Shown here: positions 1 through 10,373 of the stretch, one piece after another
How positions within the stretch are numbered: the first letter of the stretch is position 1
How the letters are laid out: every line of letters starts with the position of its first letter
DNA from: Phytophthora hibernalis
Lineage: Eukaryota; Oomycota; Peronosporomycetes; Peronosporales; Peronosporaceae
Assembly: GCA_012656075.1 (NCBI GenBank)
Contig: JAAKBF010000324.1
Location: forward strand, 1,178,001-1,242,000
Length of the DNA: 64,000 nucleotides
Direction of reading: 5' to 3'
The notes under the pieces: model-generated
The model's database searches: none
What the model was told of the DNA's origin: nothing
What the model saw: the letters and a program-made list of their open reading frames with translations, nothing else
Translations under genes and position numbers: made by a program

Positions 1-475
1 AAGTACGACGAATGGCAAGTTTTAGCGTAAGCCGAGTGCCGCGATGACACTCTGCTGAAGCGTGAGGGTAAGCTTTACGAGCAATGGCTGGTCAGTCAAC
101 CGCAGGCTGTAGAAAAACGGCAATACCCGACGCCACACAAGATTATATTTCGAGCACTTAGGAACCAGGATGGACAAAGGCTGACCAGTCACCGAGTGTT
201 GACGATGTCATCGAGCGTCCAACTGGGCTCGACCACACAGCGATAACAGTGATTCTGACGTCTTCGGATACAGCAGCAACGGATGTTGCAACCGAGGAGG
301 ATAAGAACTCCTCCGTTTCCGAGACCTCGGGCGGGAGGGACAGCGGTCGCCCGGCTCCTGGAGAACCGGTAATCACAGCCACCGATGATTCGGAGGCTCG
401 TTTGGAGTCCACGTTCGTGGTGCTGATGACCTGCATCTCTGCCGGTGATGCCGTGGAAATTGACGATAATCCGGG

Positions 476-1805
476 GTGGCCGAAGATTTAGCGAACGAAA
501 TGGAGCTAACCGACTACGCTCATGAGCTGGCGTTTTTACCTGATCTGACCGAAGATTTGGAGACGGTATTGGATTACATGGGGCCCAACGTTGTGATCCC
601 GAAAACTATGTCCGAGCAGCAACGAGATCTCGTTGAAGTGTTGAAGAAGCATGAACAAATCATGATTTCGAGTGGGAATACTCTTCCACCACCGGCCTAC
701 CGCGTGGTCTGCGATATCGATGTGCAGAGGAACCCTCTGATCCGACAAAGACCTCGACGCACCCCGCTAAAACACTTAGCGAAGTGAAGGGGTTTCTGAA
801 GGCGCTCAGCTGGTAGCTGTTTCGGATAGCCCCTGGTGTCCCCGATTGTGATTGTGTTGAAGCAAAATGGAGTTGACCTTCGCCTGTGCATCGATTACAA
901 GATGACAACGCAATCACCGCGATTATGGAGTACGCTGCCACTGGTCGACGATCTGCTAACTGACCTGAAAGCATACCTTTGGTCTACTTTCTGGATGCGT
1001 CTAGTGGGTTCTGGGCCATTGTGATGACGATGACAGCTCAAAAGGTATCGGCTCTTGTCTGTCCACTGGTCACTTCGAGTGGCTTCGAAATCCATTCGGT
1101 TTGAAGAACGCACCGATGCTTTTCCCACGGATGATTGACAACGCCCGGTGGCGGTTCGTCCAACCCAAGTGTGGTTGGAAACAGTTCTCGGAGCTAATGC
1201 AGCAAGCTGCAACGGACGCCGAAGCAGCCAGACGGGGTGACTGACGCTTCCAACCAAGTTTGAGGCGGACCGCAAATCCTCGGTGACACTGGATGCTGTA
1301 ACCCGATTGGTGAATAACTCTGAAGCATACACGTTCTCCACAGGAGAAGCAGATGAGTCCTCGTTGGTTCGGTGTTCGTTGATGATATTTGCTTCGGCTC
1401 TGAGCCTTTCGACTCTTGCCGGGCCACCTTGAATCGCCAGCTTCAACGATTTGAAGAGTGTCGGATCAGTGTGAGTTTCACGAAGAGCATTTTTGTGCAA
1501 GGCCGAGTGGATTTCCTGTCGCACGAAGTGTCGGGCGATGGTAGTAGGGCTGACCCAAAAACGTTGAAGGCGGTGACAGCGTTGCCGTTCCTGGAATGCA
1601 GTCGTTCCTCGGCGCGCTAAATTATTACAGTCGCTTCATCCAAGAGTTCGCAGTCTACGGAGCCGCACTGTATCAACTCAAGGACGACGATTTCACACCA
1701 GTGGGAAACGCCTCTGTTGCTCGTCGAAGTTTTACGGTGCTGCAACAAAGGTCACTGACGCGCCAATACCACGACACTTCGACCGAGCCTAATAGGTCCA
1801 CGTGA
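476..1805 (+). pseudogene. pol: Ty3/gypsy reverse transcriptase (copy A)
   Basis: RNA-dependent DNA polymerase domain of copy A, spread over three frames. The N-terminal connector is open from 476 to 787 and ends in an arginine-rich motif (RPRRTPLKHL) typical just before gypsy RT. Next come a fragment reading SPIVIVLKQNGVDLRLCIDYK (836-900 region) and motif A-like FLDASSGFW near 990-1015. The catalytic FVDD box is at about 1373-1384. The thumb/connection segment with NYYSRFI lies near 1620-1640. Stops and frameshifts separate all of these. The catalytic FVDD survives, but the gene cannot encode a full enzyme. Confidence 0.8.
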
Positions 1806-2700
1806 CGATATTCGCCGATGAGTGGGCTCTGCGCTCTACACGGATGCAGTATCATGGCGACAAGTTGCATCCAGTGCGGTTTTGTGGCCGTGTTCTGAAA
1901 CACGTTGAGATGAATTACCACCCGGCCGAGAAGGAGGTGTTAGCTTTGCTGCTGCTGTTGAAGGTGTGTTACTCCCAGCTGGTCGGCCGGACTATCCATG
2001 TTTACACGCGGTTCTCGACGCTAGAGTGGGTACACGAGTCGAAGATATTGTTCGGTCGTGCGACCCATTTTGCGGCCATGTTGTCCCCGTGGTACCTGAA
2101 GGTCAACCGAGTCAAGAAACGCGACTGCGCGTTCGCTCAGCTGCTCCAGGCTGGGTCTACAAGGTTCGTTGAGCTCGAAGACTCGTTGGCCCCAGTGACA
2201 CCACCGTCCAGGGTCACCAACCGCTCGGATGGACCCACACTTGCTATATGCACGCTTACCGAGTACTAACGATGGGTTGGTGATGTGTTTTGATGACTCG
2301 GCCAAGACCGAGAAGAACGGCCGGTAGTTGCTCATGGATTTTATGGAAATTCCGGAGTGGACGGTAGTGACAGCTGCGAGTGCTTATGTCGAGACCACCA
2401 CTGTAAACCTCGCTGCGTACGCAGGTATGAACAATAGCGTGTTGGCGTTGGCAGCGCTGGATCATGGCACCTAGGCGTTAATCGTGGTAGGTGATTCGAG
2501 ACTCGCAATCCAGCAGTCCCTGGGGGTGATGGCCAGTCGGAAGGAAACCCTGATGGCCCAACTCAATCATACCGAGTACTCACGACCAGGCTTCAGTCGG
2601 TGAAATACCTCCACGTTGTCCGAGAGTTCAATGCCGCCGCGGACTCGCTAGCGACAGAAGTCCTCGACAGCAAAGAGTCCAGCGTGGTCTCGGCGAAATC
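1802..2700 (+). pseudogene. RNase H and second RNase H-like domain (copy A)
   Basis: The first part (1802-2269) is a 155-residue open frame resembling gypsy RNase H: it starts TIFADEWALRSTRMQYH and contains NYHPAEKEVLALLLLLK, the usual acidic helix. The second part (about 2335-2600) reads in a different frame and includes TAASAYVETTTVNLAAY and VVGDSRLAIQQSL, which resemble a second ribonuclease H fold with its own acidic residues. A related segment also occurs in copy B (FDGSAQ and GDSNLVIRQM, 9710-9950). Two RNase H units in one pol is a known arrangement in some LTR retrotransposons. Frameshifts at about 2265 and 2475 break the reading frame. Confidence 0.65.
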
Positions 2701-3039
2701 AGGAAAACGGAATTAATCGAGCGTAACCGAATCGACAAATTCATCTACGACCCTTCGACAGATGTCTCCCCACCAACCCTTGGCGAAGCTGCCGCTAACG
2801 AGAAAGTGTCGGTCAACCTCGCCCAGATCCGTGTGGTACGTAAGATATCCCGTGACAAATCTTTCTTCGATTTTGTGAGGGATGCGCCGGACTACATAAC
2901 CGTCACAACCCGTCGATAAGCAAGAGCGACGAAGAAGCGTGCCGGTTTGCGATTGAACCATCGGTGTTGGGCCAGGATGACGCAGCATGACGATGTGGTA
3001 ACCTCAGAGGCCCAGAACGGAACAGAGGCCGAGCTACCA

Positions 3040-4070
3040 GCTCCCGAGACGAGCGTCAGAGTACCAGAGGCAAGCGATGTCGACCCGGTGGTTATTTAAG
3101 AAGAGCGAAGACGAAGGATCTCCGCTGCCCAGGACGAAGAGCGGAGGTGGGCAAATCTTTAAGGCCGTTATCCGAGGCGAAGAAGCCATCTTGAGTTGTA
3201 GTGCAGCGAAAGATGCATGGAAAATGGCCGACAAGTTTTGCGCTAAGCGAGGACGGTGTGCTGTATATTATCGGAACGAGTCGTCGGTGGGGCAACGAAA
3301 ATTAAGAAGAGACCATGATGCGTCTGGTGGTGCCCACAATGATGATTCAGGAACTGTTACAGAGCTACCACAACTCGTTAGAAGGCGGCCACCAATGCAT
3401 TGGTCAAACCTACCATCGAGCAAAAATTGACTACTACTGGATCGGACTGTACGCGGACGTCGAGCGACATGTGCGGTCCTGCCCGGACTGCAGCTCAAGC
3501 AAAACTCATCCACAGCTTAGGGGTACTCGCCGGGGAATGTACTGGCCGAGAGACCATTCCACTTGGTGTCGATGGATTTCGTGATACCGCTACTGCTATT
3601 CCAATGTTCGTTCACGGGGTTCATCATGGGAAAAGCAATGACGGATACTACAACATTAAAGGTTGCTCCAGCTTTTGAAGAATATGTCTACCGAAGGTTC
3701 GGAGCACCAACCATGATCCGACATTATCGAGACCCCGGTTCATGAGTGAGGTCTTCCAGCGTTCACCGAGATGATGCAATCTCGGTCGGGGGCAACGCTG
3801 AGCTATCGGCCGCAAGCAAATGGACAACAAGAACGGTCAGTGAAGACGGTCATGCAGTCAGTGCGAGTGTACGCCGAAGACCCGTTACAGCAAGACTGGG
3901 ACGAGATTGCAAAACAATTAGTCTTTGCAATCAACAGCACTCAAGACGGTACACTCCATTCTACGTCGTTCACGGGTGGGACGCTCAGTCCACATTGCGA
4001 GCAATGTCATCGTCGCTCAAACGAGGGTCCTGAGGCCAAACGGATGCGCTGGCGTGGCGCCGAGAAGTGA
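3040..4070 (+). pseudogene. Ty3/gypsy integrase (copy A)
   Basis: Integrase of copy A in several frames. The zinc-binding HHCC domain is at about 3370-3500 (a conserved histidine in EGGHQCIGQTYH and a C-P-D-C pair near 3480). The catalytic core lies at 3560-4000. The motif that normally carries the second catalytic aspartate (HDRDP type) reads H-Y-R-D-P near 3718-3732, so that aspartate appears lost. The third segment, with SYRPQANGQQERSVKTV, keeps the catalytic glutamate (about 3800-3850). There is also a short deletion after MDFVIPL. The domain order matches copy B and copy C, and this copy is inactive. Confidence 0.8.
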
Positions 4071-4215
4071 ATCGACAACCAGAAATCGCATGGAAAATGG
4101 CGATAGCGTACCAGAGGGTCGTGAAAGCTCGGAGAGCACGCGAGCACAATGAGTCGCTTAACCGACATGAACAGCAGCAGTACCGAGAATTCGATCGAAC
4201 GACGGCGAGGACTGC

Positions 4216-4890
4216 ATGGTACCGAAAATTGGAGACACAGAGAGGTCACCGGATGCTGGGCAGCAGGGAGCATCGACGGAAACTGATGGAAATGAAGCCT
4301 CGGATATCGGGCAAGAAGAGACAGAAGCACCCCCCGCAACTCCCGGCGAGGCACCGGAGTCCCTGTTCAAACCGGGAAGCAGGGTATGGCTCTACATGGA
4401 ACGCATGAAACCAGGATTGACCAAGAAGTTGGCACACCGATGGCACGGGCCGTTCAGAGTCAAGAAAAAGGTCGAGGGGTTCGCGTATGAGCTAGAATTG
4501 CCAGATCGGAGTGGTTATCGGTTCTACCCAGTAGTTCATGTATCCCGGCTCAAGGCGGTGAACGAGTATGGAAACCGACCGAGGAGTCGTCTGGCGGCTG
4601 GAGTGACTGCGGATTCGAGAATCAATTTCGACGAGGAGCTGTTGCCAGAAGATAGCTGGGAACCCGACCGAGTGGAGGGCAAATATGAAGTGGTAGCTAT
4701 TTTGGAGGATCGTTCACCACTATCGTCGAGCACCAAACGCGCCGTACGAGAGTTCCAGGTGAAGTGGGTCGGCTATGACGAGCCCACCTGGGAACCAGCA
4801 TCGAACTTGTCTTGCGGAGGGTTGCACAACGACTATTTGGGGACCCAGCGCAGCGAACGACGACTCCAGCTGGTTCAGGAGACCGACTAA
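4216..4890 (+). CDS. Ty3/gypsy integrase C-terminus with chromodomain
   Basis: Open frame of 224 residues ending at TAA/TGA just after the chromodomain. Residues 1-50 are acidic linker. Residues 50-120 hold the integrase tail motif SRVWLYMERMKPGL...HRWHGPFRVK, followed by YPVVHVSRLK. Residues 150-215 form a chromodomain: YEVVAILEDR, then EFQVKWVGYDEPTWEPASNL. In chromoviruses this domain is thought to tether integrase to methylated histone tails and steer insertion into heterochromatin. The aromatic pair is visible. It is the longest intact piece of copy A. It is a fragment of pol, not an independent gene, and the ATG used is only the first in the open stretch. Confidence 0.75.
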   Translation: MVPKIGDTERSPDAGQQGASTETDGNEASDIGQEETEAPPATPGEAPESLFKPGSRVWLYMERMKPGLTKKLAHRWHGPFRVKKKVEGFAYELELPDRSGYRFYPVVHVSRLKAVNEYGNRPRSRLAAGVTADSRINFDEELLPEDSWEPDRVEGKYEVVAILEDRSPLSSSTKRAVREFQVKWVGYDEPTWEPASNLSCGGLHNDYLGTQRSERRLQLVQETD

Positions 4891-4895
4891 GACTA

Positions 4896-5546
4896 CTACA
4901 GAATACCTACATGGTTGGTACAGCCCGTAGAGACAGATGAAAAATGATACTGTACCAGAATGGAAGTCACCGACCGACAGATGACTGGATCGCCGGTCAT
5001 TGAGAAGCAGCAGACGAGGTCTGATCGACCCACCGAAACTGGCGGTAAGGACGAATCCACCATGATATCCGAAATCACCTCCGCCTCGGTCATGCCGCGA
5101 GGCACGAACAGGTTCGCCGGAGAGTTACGCAGCGTGAAGGTCGTGTTGAAGGGGTGACATCCACCCAATAGTTCCGCTACAGCTGCCGAGCGTGCAGAAT
5201 CGCGAGCTCGCCGATTCAATCCTCGGACTTCGGAGCCCATTCGATCACCTCCAACGAGTACCGGCGCTTCACGGGACTTGTTGGGATGCTCGATGCACCA
5301 GTCCCAGCAACGATATACCATCTGCTGACGCAAACGGCCCGCTCTGAGGTTCCGAACCTTGTTATACTCGACACATGCTGCCCGTAGCGCAACGACTGCT
5401 GGGTCACCCACACCAAACCTCTGAGCCGTGCTCCGAAGGAAAGACTCAATATCAGCAACCTGGACCCAATGCGTCGCTCCCAAAACGCCAGACCGACGTC
5501 TGCTTTTTCGGTTCGGTCCGTGGCAAAACCTTGGAATTGATATCAC
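4896..5546 (-). CDS. Unrecognised 216-residue open frame, possibly retroelement-derived
   Basis: I do not recognise this protein. It is the longest open frame between copy A and the LINE remnant and runs on the minus strand. It contains a Trp/Cys segment (VYRCWDWCIEHPNK, about residues 80-95) and a basic stretch (RGLNRRARDSARSAA). It has no signal peptide and no membrane segment that I can see. It abuts the 3' end of copy A and sits in repeat-derived DNA, so a gag fragment of another retroelement is the simplest guess. It may also be chance, because the local DNA is GC-rich. Confidence 0.3.
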   Translation of the reverse strand: MISIPRFCHGPNRKSRRRSGVLGATHWVQVADIESFLRSTAQRFGVGDPAVVALRAACVEYNKVRNLRAGRLRQQMVYRCWDWCIEHPNKSREAPVLVGGDRMGSEVRGLNRRARDSARSAAVAELLGGCHPFNTTFTLRNSPANLFVPRGMTEAEVISDIMVDSSLPPVSVGRSDLVCCFSMTGDPVICRSVTSILVQYHFSSVSTGCTNHVGIL

Positions 5547-5675
5547 ATATTGACGAACTGGGCCAACCCCGTGGCACGAGTCGAATTCCTAGAGCCCGGC
5601 GGGTGCAGATATATGGTGAAGTAGCATGGCCTCTCCGGCACCTTCAAACGCACTTGCTGCCAGGGGTGGCCAAGG

Positions 5676-6035
5676 TTGGTTCAATCAGCCATGGCCTGGA
5701 TACCAGCCACCGAGCACGGGGACCCAACACTGCGGGCAATAGGTGGAGTCAGGCTACTATTGTGGATCTGGCACCAGGCCGCCTGCTCACCCGGAGCAAT
5801 GGACCCGGGCGTCAGGTATGGTGCGACCATCAGTGTAAGGCGCTGCAAAGACGTCCTGGGCGTCAGGTATGGTGCGACCATCAGTGTAAGGCGCTGCAAA
5901 GACGTCCCGGGCGTAGCAGGAACCGACGGAGTAAAAGTGCTGGGGTCAGTACCCGAACAGTCGAGAGCGTGGCCGTCACTTGGGTGTGCGAACGGCGGTG
6001 GACCGACCGATCTCTCGCAAGACGCGCGTGAGTAG
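5676..6035 (+). other. Repeat-bearing open frame upstream of LINE RT, unidentified
   Basis: A 119-residue open frame with an in-frame 17-residue duplication (GVRYGATISVRRCKDV twice) caused by a 51-bp tandem repeat. No family is recognised. It lies upstream of, and on the same strand as, the non-LTR RT remnant, so it could be a remnant of that element's first ORF. The long overlapping minus-strand frames look like shadows. Confidence 0.25.
5807..5908 (+). repeat. 51-bp tandem duplication (2 copies)
   Basis: The unit starting GGGCGTCAGGTATGGTGCGA is present twice, at 5807-5857 and 5858-5908, differing at one base at the unit's end. The unit is a multiple of three, so it keeps the frame of the surrounding open stretch. 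A third copy starts at 5909 but diverges after GGGCGT. Confidence 0.9.
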
Positions 6036-6317
6036 GTCCGGCAGTGGCCGTCGGAGCGTCGGTACTGCCTGCAGCCAAACTACCAGGTACCAACGAGGCC
6101 GACGCAGACGCGACAGAGGCAACAATCGAGGATCCAGATGCAGACACTGCAACCGACGTCACTGGTGTCGCGATCTAGGACGTTGCAACAACGGCACGGC
6201 GGACGGCTGCGACACCGGAGCAACTGGTATACTCGGTAGGGCCGGGGTAAGCTGCGTTGACGTCGACGAGTCGAAGAGGTCGCAGCCGAGACATCCGAGG
6301 AAGCCACCGTCGGTACA

Positions 6318-6912
6318 TGAGTCACCGAGCCCTTCGGGGTTGCAGGAGCTATGGGCGATCCTGGAGCTTGGGAGGCCAATAACTGTAACGAGTGGAATCC
6401 GCCAGGGTTGCCCGTTTGCGCCGCTGCTATTTATTCTTGCCCTGGGTCCTTTAAATCGCAAACTGGATGGGTTCCTAGGAGCGAAAGGGGTCATTATATA
6501 ATCCGAGGCCGGACAATTCGAACTACGAGTCGCGGGCTACGCAGAGGATACGGCGTTATTTGTGCAGGAGGCGGCGGATATCCCCGGTATACTGCGCATA
6601 TTACATTTGTTCGGAAGCGCATCAAGGCTGCGGATAAAGGCCGGGAAAACGATGGTTATAGCTCTTCACCCCAGTTGGGCATAGGACGGAATGGTACTAC
6701 CCACATCATTATCGTATCGAGCAGCGGATGCTGCATATCAATACTTAGGCATTCAGGTTGGAAACTGCATCGAAAACAGTATTCCCTGGAGACTGGCCGC
6801 GAACCAACTTAAGGTTATATTAAGGTTCAAGTTATTATACATAGCTAGGCATGACTGGCCGCAGGAGGCGGAGATCACAGCCATGGATCGGAAAATATGG
6901 ATTTATGTATGA
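6318..6912 (+). pseudogene. LINE reverse transcriptase fragment
   Basis: The RT palm reads TVTSGIRQGCPFAPLLFILALGPL near 6380-6450, the hallmark RQGCPLSP-type block of non-LTR RTs. In another frame near 6530-6560 the active-site block reads AGYAEDTALFVQ. This corresponds to the usual GYADDTALF, so the first catalytic aspartate appears changed to glutamate. The thumb-like block YQYLGIQVG follows at about 6735-6765. Frames change at least twice, and a TAG interrupts after HPSWA. Upstream fingers are not readable. Confidence 0.75.
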
Positions 6913-7032
6913 CATGGACACTTCCAACTAGAGGTAGAATCGACACGGGCATGGCTGGACGCAGATTCGGCGACTCTGCCACGGTCTGAAGGAGGGCTGG
7001 CGATACCGGATCTACGGGCGAAACTATATGCG

Positions 7033-7617
7033 ATGGCGGCGACTGTAGTGGGGTGGTGGGCCAAAATCGGTGCTAAAGCGATGCACATTGTAGGGTACAT
7101 CTTATTTGAGACCACCAACAGTGCACTAGCAGCGGCGGTTTACGTCACGCCAGAACAAGTACCCATCACCAAGCCAGGAATAGTGCGGAGGCCGACTTTG
7201 TGGAAGACAGGGCTCCATCTCATTGTCCAGGCCGGTCGACAAGAATCGACAACGCTGGAGGAGGACAAGGCCATCGTGATGGCAAATTTCGCTTTGCGAT
7301 GTCCAATATGTGTGTGGAAAGGAGATGAATTGAACGTGCTGTATTGCGACACGGCTGGCGAACTTCAAACACCAGCGGGGTCGATGCCCACAAAACAAAT
7401 GAGCGTTTTTCATCAGGAGTGGCTGCCACACGTCAATATCCGAGTGCATAGCATATTTGATAAGACCGGCAGACGCACGACGCTGCCTCAAACGAGTGGA
7501 TTAAATGCACCATCAGCGATTTATCTAAAGGACATTGTGACCTGGCAACGTCACTCAAAAGGGAATCTAGCTTTCCAGTTTCGTGGAATCAACATGACGG
7601 AGAGGGTTAGGGATTAG
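7033..7617 (+). pseudogene. LINE post-RT linker segment
   Basis: A 194-residue open frame between the LINE RT and its C-terminal domains. The upstream residues (GGLAIPDLRAKLYAMAATVVGWWA, starting near 6985) match the post-RT linker style of LINEs, with a GGL.IPDL block and a Trp pair. The rest (to about residue 190) is not recognised by motif. It is bounded by a TAG at 7615. The strand and position between RT and the Cys/His domain support membership in the same element. Confidence 0.5.
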
Positions 7618-8099
7618 CCAAGATTTTCGTGATGGCGCTACTCATGAATCACGCACACATCTTACTCATGGCAGCACACCCTCGCGAGATCACCTTTGTG
7701 GCGGACCCGAGTGATCACCCGGTCGTGGCAGAACTGTACAAGGGCGAGTGTCCGGTACTACAACTCCAATTATCATAAACAGACAAGTTGTGGAGACGCT
7801 AGTGCGCACTCACGGAGAATTAACTAAATGCAAAGGATACATGGCGCCGGAGGTGAAGGTGACGGATGTGCACCCGCATCCGGAGTTAAGTCGGCTAGTG
7901 TGTTTATAGGCCGGAAAAGACGGTGGTTGTGCACAAGAAGAGATTACACACAGAGAGTGGCAGCTGCGTCACGGCGGCGAGGCGCGACTAGCCTCAAGGC
8001 CCGAGAACAACACTGGGCCACAGTCAGCAGCAAGGCCGGGTACGGATTGGCACAGCTAGAGTGGAAGCGAATACGGCGAATCGTCGGAATGGGGCTATG

Positions 8100-9230
8100 G
8101 GGGAACAAATATTGATCCGGCTTAAACTTCACGCATTTTCGGTGTTTGACCGAACGCAGAACAGAAACGGATGTCCACATGCGGCATGCCTTCACATCCC
8201 GGATGTAACACTGCACCACATATTTTGGGAATGTGAGGCAGCGGCACAACTACGCAAGTGGTTCATGAATCCGTGGCGCAAACTGGGAGCTGGCGATAAT
8301 GGACTCGAACAAGCCATCTTTGGACTCAAGCTAGAAAAAATGCCGCCTGGGATATGAAAACTGGCGGAGGCACACATACCTGTTACGATGGAAATGGATC
8401 AAGATCTGACCCCGCGATCACCAAGATTATGGAGGGGCGCTGGAGATTAGGTGCAGCGATTTATCTGCACGCGGTGTGGGGATGGCGGGTCAGCCATTTT
8501 GACGACCTAAACGACGTCACGATGGCTCACCACATCCACACCTTAGAGAACAAGTTGCGCCAGGGGTACAGAACGGTTCACTTATACATGAACACCTCAT
8601 GGACGGCTGGAACTAGCAGCACATATCCTTATCAGAGCGCTCGGAAGCACAAACGTGCTCATTGCGCACACAAGATTGGAGAACCACACCAGCAGCGAGA
8701 GGCGGCAGTCACTTCCTGTTCATTGCAGGCAAAGTGACAGGGGTCACATGCGCTGTGGGCAGCGGAGCGGTGATAATGGTACTTGCACCAGCCACCTGGT
8801 ACATATGCTGGAATGGGTGGGGCATATGTCGTTTGCGAGCTCATAGATTACAGTCAGCATGGCGACTAATCTGGGCCTACTCATGGGACTGAAGGCAAGT
8901 AAGCAGAGGGACTACAGACAGATGCATATCATTGGAGATAATGCGCTCGCCATCGGGCAACACAGGATGCGTAAACCACCGAGAGCGGAGACGTTAAGGG
9001 CGATATACTGGAGATGTAGACGTCAGATGGGATTTACTTAAGTTATGGGGTGGCACGTACACCCTGGAGACAAGAACGCGATGGCGATACAGCTCGCGGA
9101 GAGGGCAATAGCGACGAAAAAATCGTGCAGATGCGCCACAATTCCGACGGACCCCACAGTTTCTTATGGGAGATGGTGGAGCCAACATGGAAAGCGATAT
9201 GGAGATGCGAGTAGCGGCAACGACGGACAT
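8100..9230 (+). pseudogene. LINE Cys/His motif and RNase H segments
   Basis: At 8100-8360 an open frame carries CPHAACLHIPDVTLHHIFWECEAA, a C-x-H...H...C pattern like the C-terminal zinc knuckle of LINEs. From about 8660 to 9150 several frames together give an RNase H-like fold, with the GSGAVIM strand, a middle helix (ATNLGLLMGLKAS), IIGDNALAIGQ carrying an acidic residue, and VHPGDKNAMAIQLAERA at the end. Stops at about 9040 and shifts elsewhere break it. Confidence 0.6.
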
Positions 9231-9699
9231 GACACGGGAGGATGATGTGGCCTGTAGACGAGAAATTGATAATCACGCAGCGGCGGTGGCATGAGCCCGG
9301 GCCGCATAGGACGAAGCTAGGGTCGATCTAAAGGCGATCACTATTACGGACATATGAAATCGTTAGTAGACCTAAGTGATATCAATGTACCTTACTGAAA
9401 AATGAAAACAGTTTTACAATTTTAGCCGGGAAGACGGTCCGCGTCTTAACCCGACACACAACGATGGCTTGGTTGTTCCGATCCAAGGGACTACGGGGAC
9501 GTGGGCCGCGATCTTGTCGCCATGGAAACCGGATATCTGCCGATCTTCGAAAGGAGAGGAGGAAATCCTAGACACTCTGGCCGCGAGCATCACGCCACGG
9601 GCATTCGTCGACGCGGCGTTGGAAGATGTCGCCCCACGGAAACACCCGTCGAGGGTTACCGACATCCCGACCCCGACCGTAGCATCAGGGAAGAGCTAC

Positions 9700-10373
9700 A
9701 CGTCATGAGTTTTGATGGTTCGGCACAGGCCAAACGACAAGGCGGTGCGTTCAGTGTCGTCGTTTGGAAACTACCCGGATGGGAGATCGTGCACGCGGAA
9801 TCAGGCTACGCCATGGATCTTCTGTCAATGAAGGGGATATCGCGGTATGTTGCTGGGGTACTCGCTTCTGGACGAGGTAAAAGTCGCCCGCCTGATTGTC
9901 TGCGGAGACTCGAACCTAGTCATCCGACAGATGAGGGACGAGATGGACTGAAAATCGCCAGGTCTGAAGCTGCTGAGACAACGGTCCGGGACGTTCTGCG
10001 TAAATGGCCGAGACACGACCTGTACCATGTACGACGGGATTGGAACGCCAGTGCCGATCTTCTAGCAGGACAGGCTCTCCAGCGACAAGCTGGCATCAGA
10101 TCTCAGTCGCCCGAAGAATTGCGAGACTTGAATACGCTACATCGCTTGACGGAGGTCATCCGACCCAGGGAATGTGACCGGGTAAACCCCGACCTAGGAC
10201 CTAAACCCTCCGATCCAGAACCTGATACGCCCGATCTAGGCCGATCAGAAAGAGAAAGTGCCGATGGAAGCCCGGGGACGGCTCCGGTGTTGCCAATGAC
10301 CACGAACCGCTCCAACCACCGACAGAACGCCGGGAGTTTTACAGGAATCGGTAGTATAGCAGTTGCGGCTTGA
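9700..10373 (+). pseudogene. RNase H-like domain of copy B pol
   Basis: The open frame contains SFDGSAQAKRQGGAFSVVVW (first acidic strand, about 9709-9770) and a second strand, KLPGWEIVHAESGYA. After a frame change near 9830 it continues as a helix and a VCGDSNLVIRQMRDEMD strand in another frame (about 9897-9950). Back in the first frame it ends with HVRRDWNASADLLAGQAL, the usual final RNase H helix with its aspartate. Two compensating frameshifts therefore leave a long misread middle in the 290-residue open frame that starts near 9501. Confidence 0.6.

Larger units (their letters stand above)
1..4920 (+). mobile_element. Ty3/gypsy LTR retrotransposon copy A (degenerate)
   Basis: Remains of a chromodomain-bearing Ty3/gypsy element on the plus strand. 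In order I can read a linker before the reverse transcriptase, RT, RNase H, a second RNase H-like segment, the integrase zinc-binding domain and core, and a C-terminal chromodomain. The frame changes many times, so no intact polyprotein remains. The left end runs out of the window, and I could not define a 3' LTR after the chromodomain stop at 4890. Positions 1-475 hold only a short pol-like linker with no motif I can name. Copy C at the right end of the window (minus strand) is clearly of the same family. Confidence 0.85.
5920..9300 (+). mobile_element. Non-LTR (LINE-type) retrotransposon remnant
   Basis: A degraded non-LTR retrotransposon on the plus strand. It shows an RT domain (about 6330-6900), a linker, a C-terminal Cys/His segment (HHIFWECEAA, about 8210-8245) and an RNase H domain (about 8660-9150). 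RT followed by a Cys/His motif and RNase H fits RNase H-bearing LINE lineages such as the I/Tad type. Neither poly(A) tail nor target duplication could be located. Positions 9231-9440 show nothing recognisable. Many frameshifts and stops make it inactive. Confidence 0.75.
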
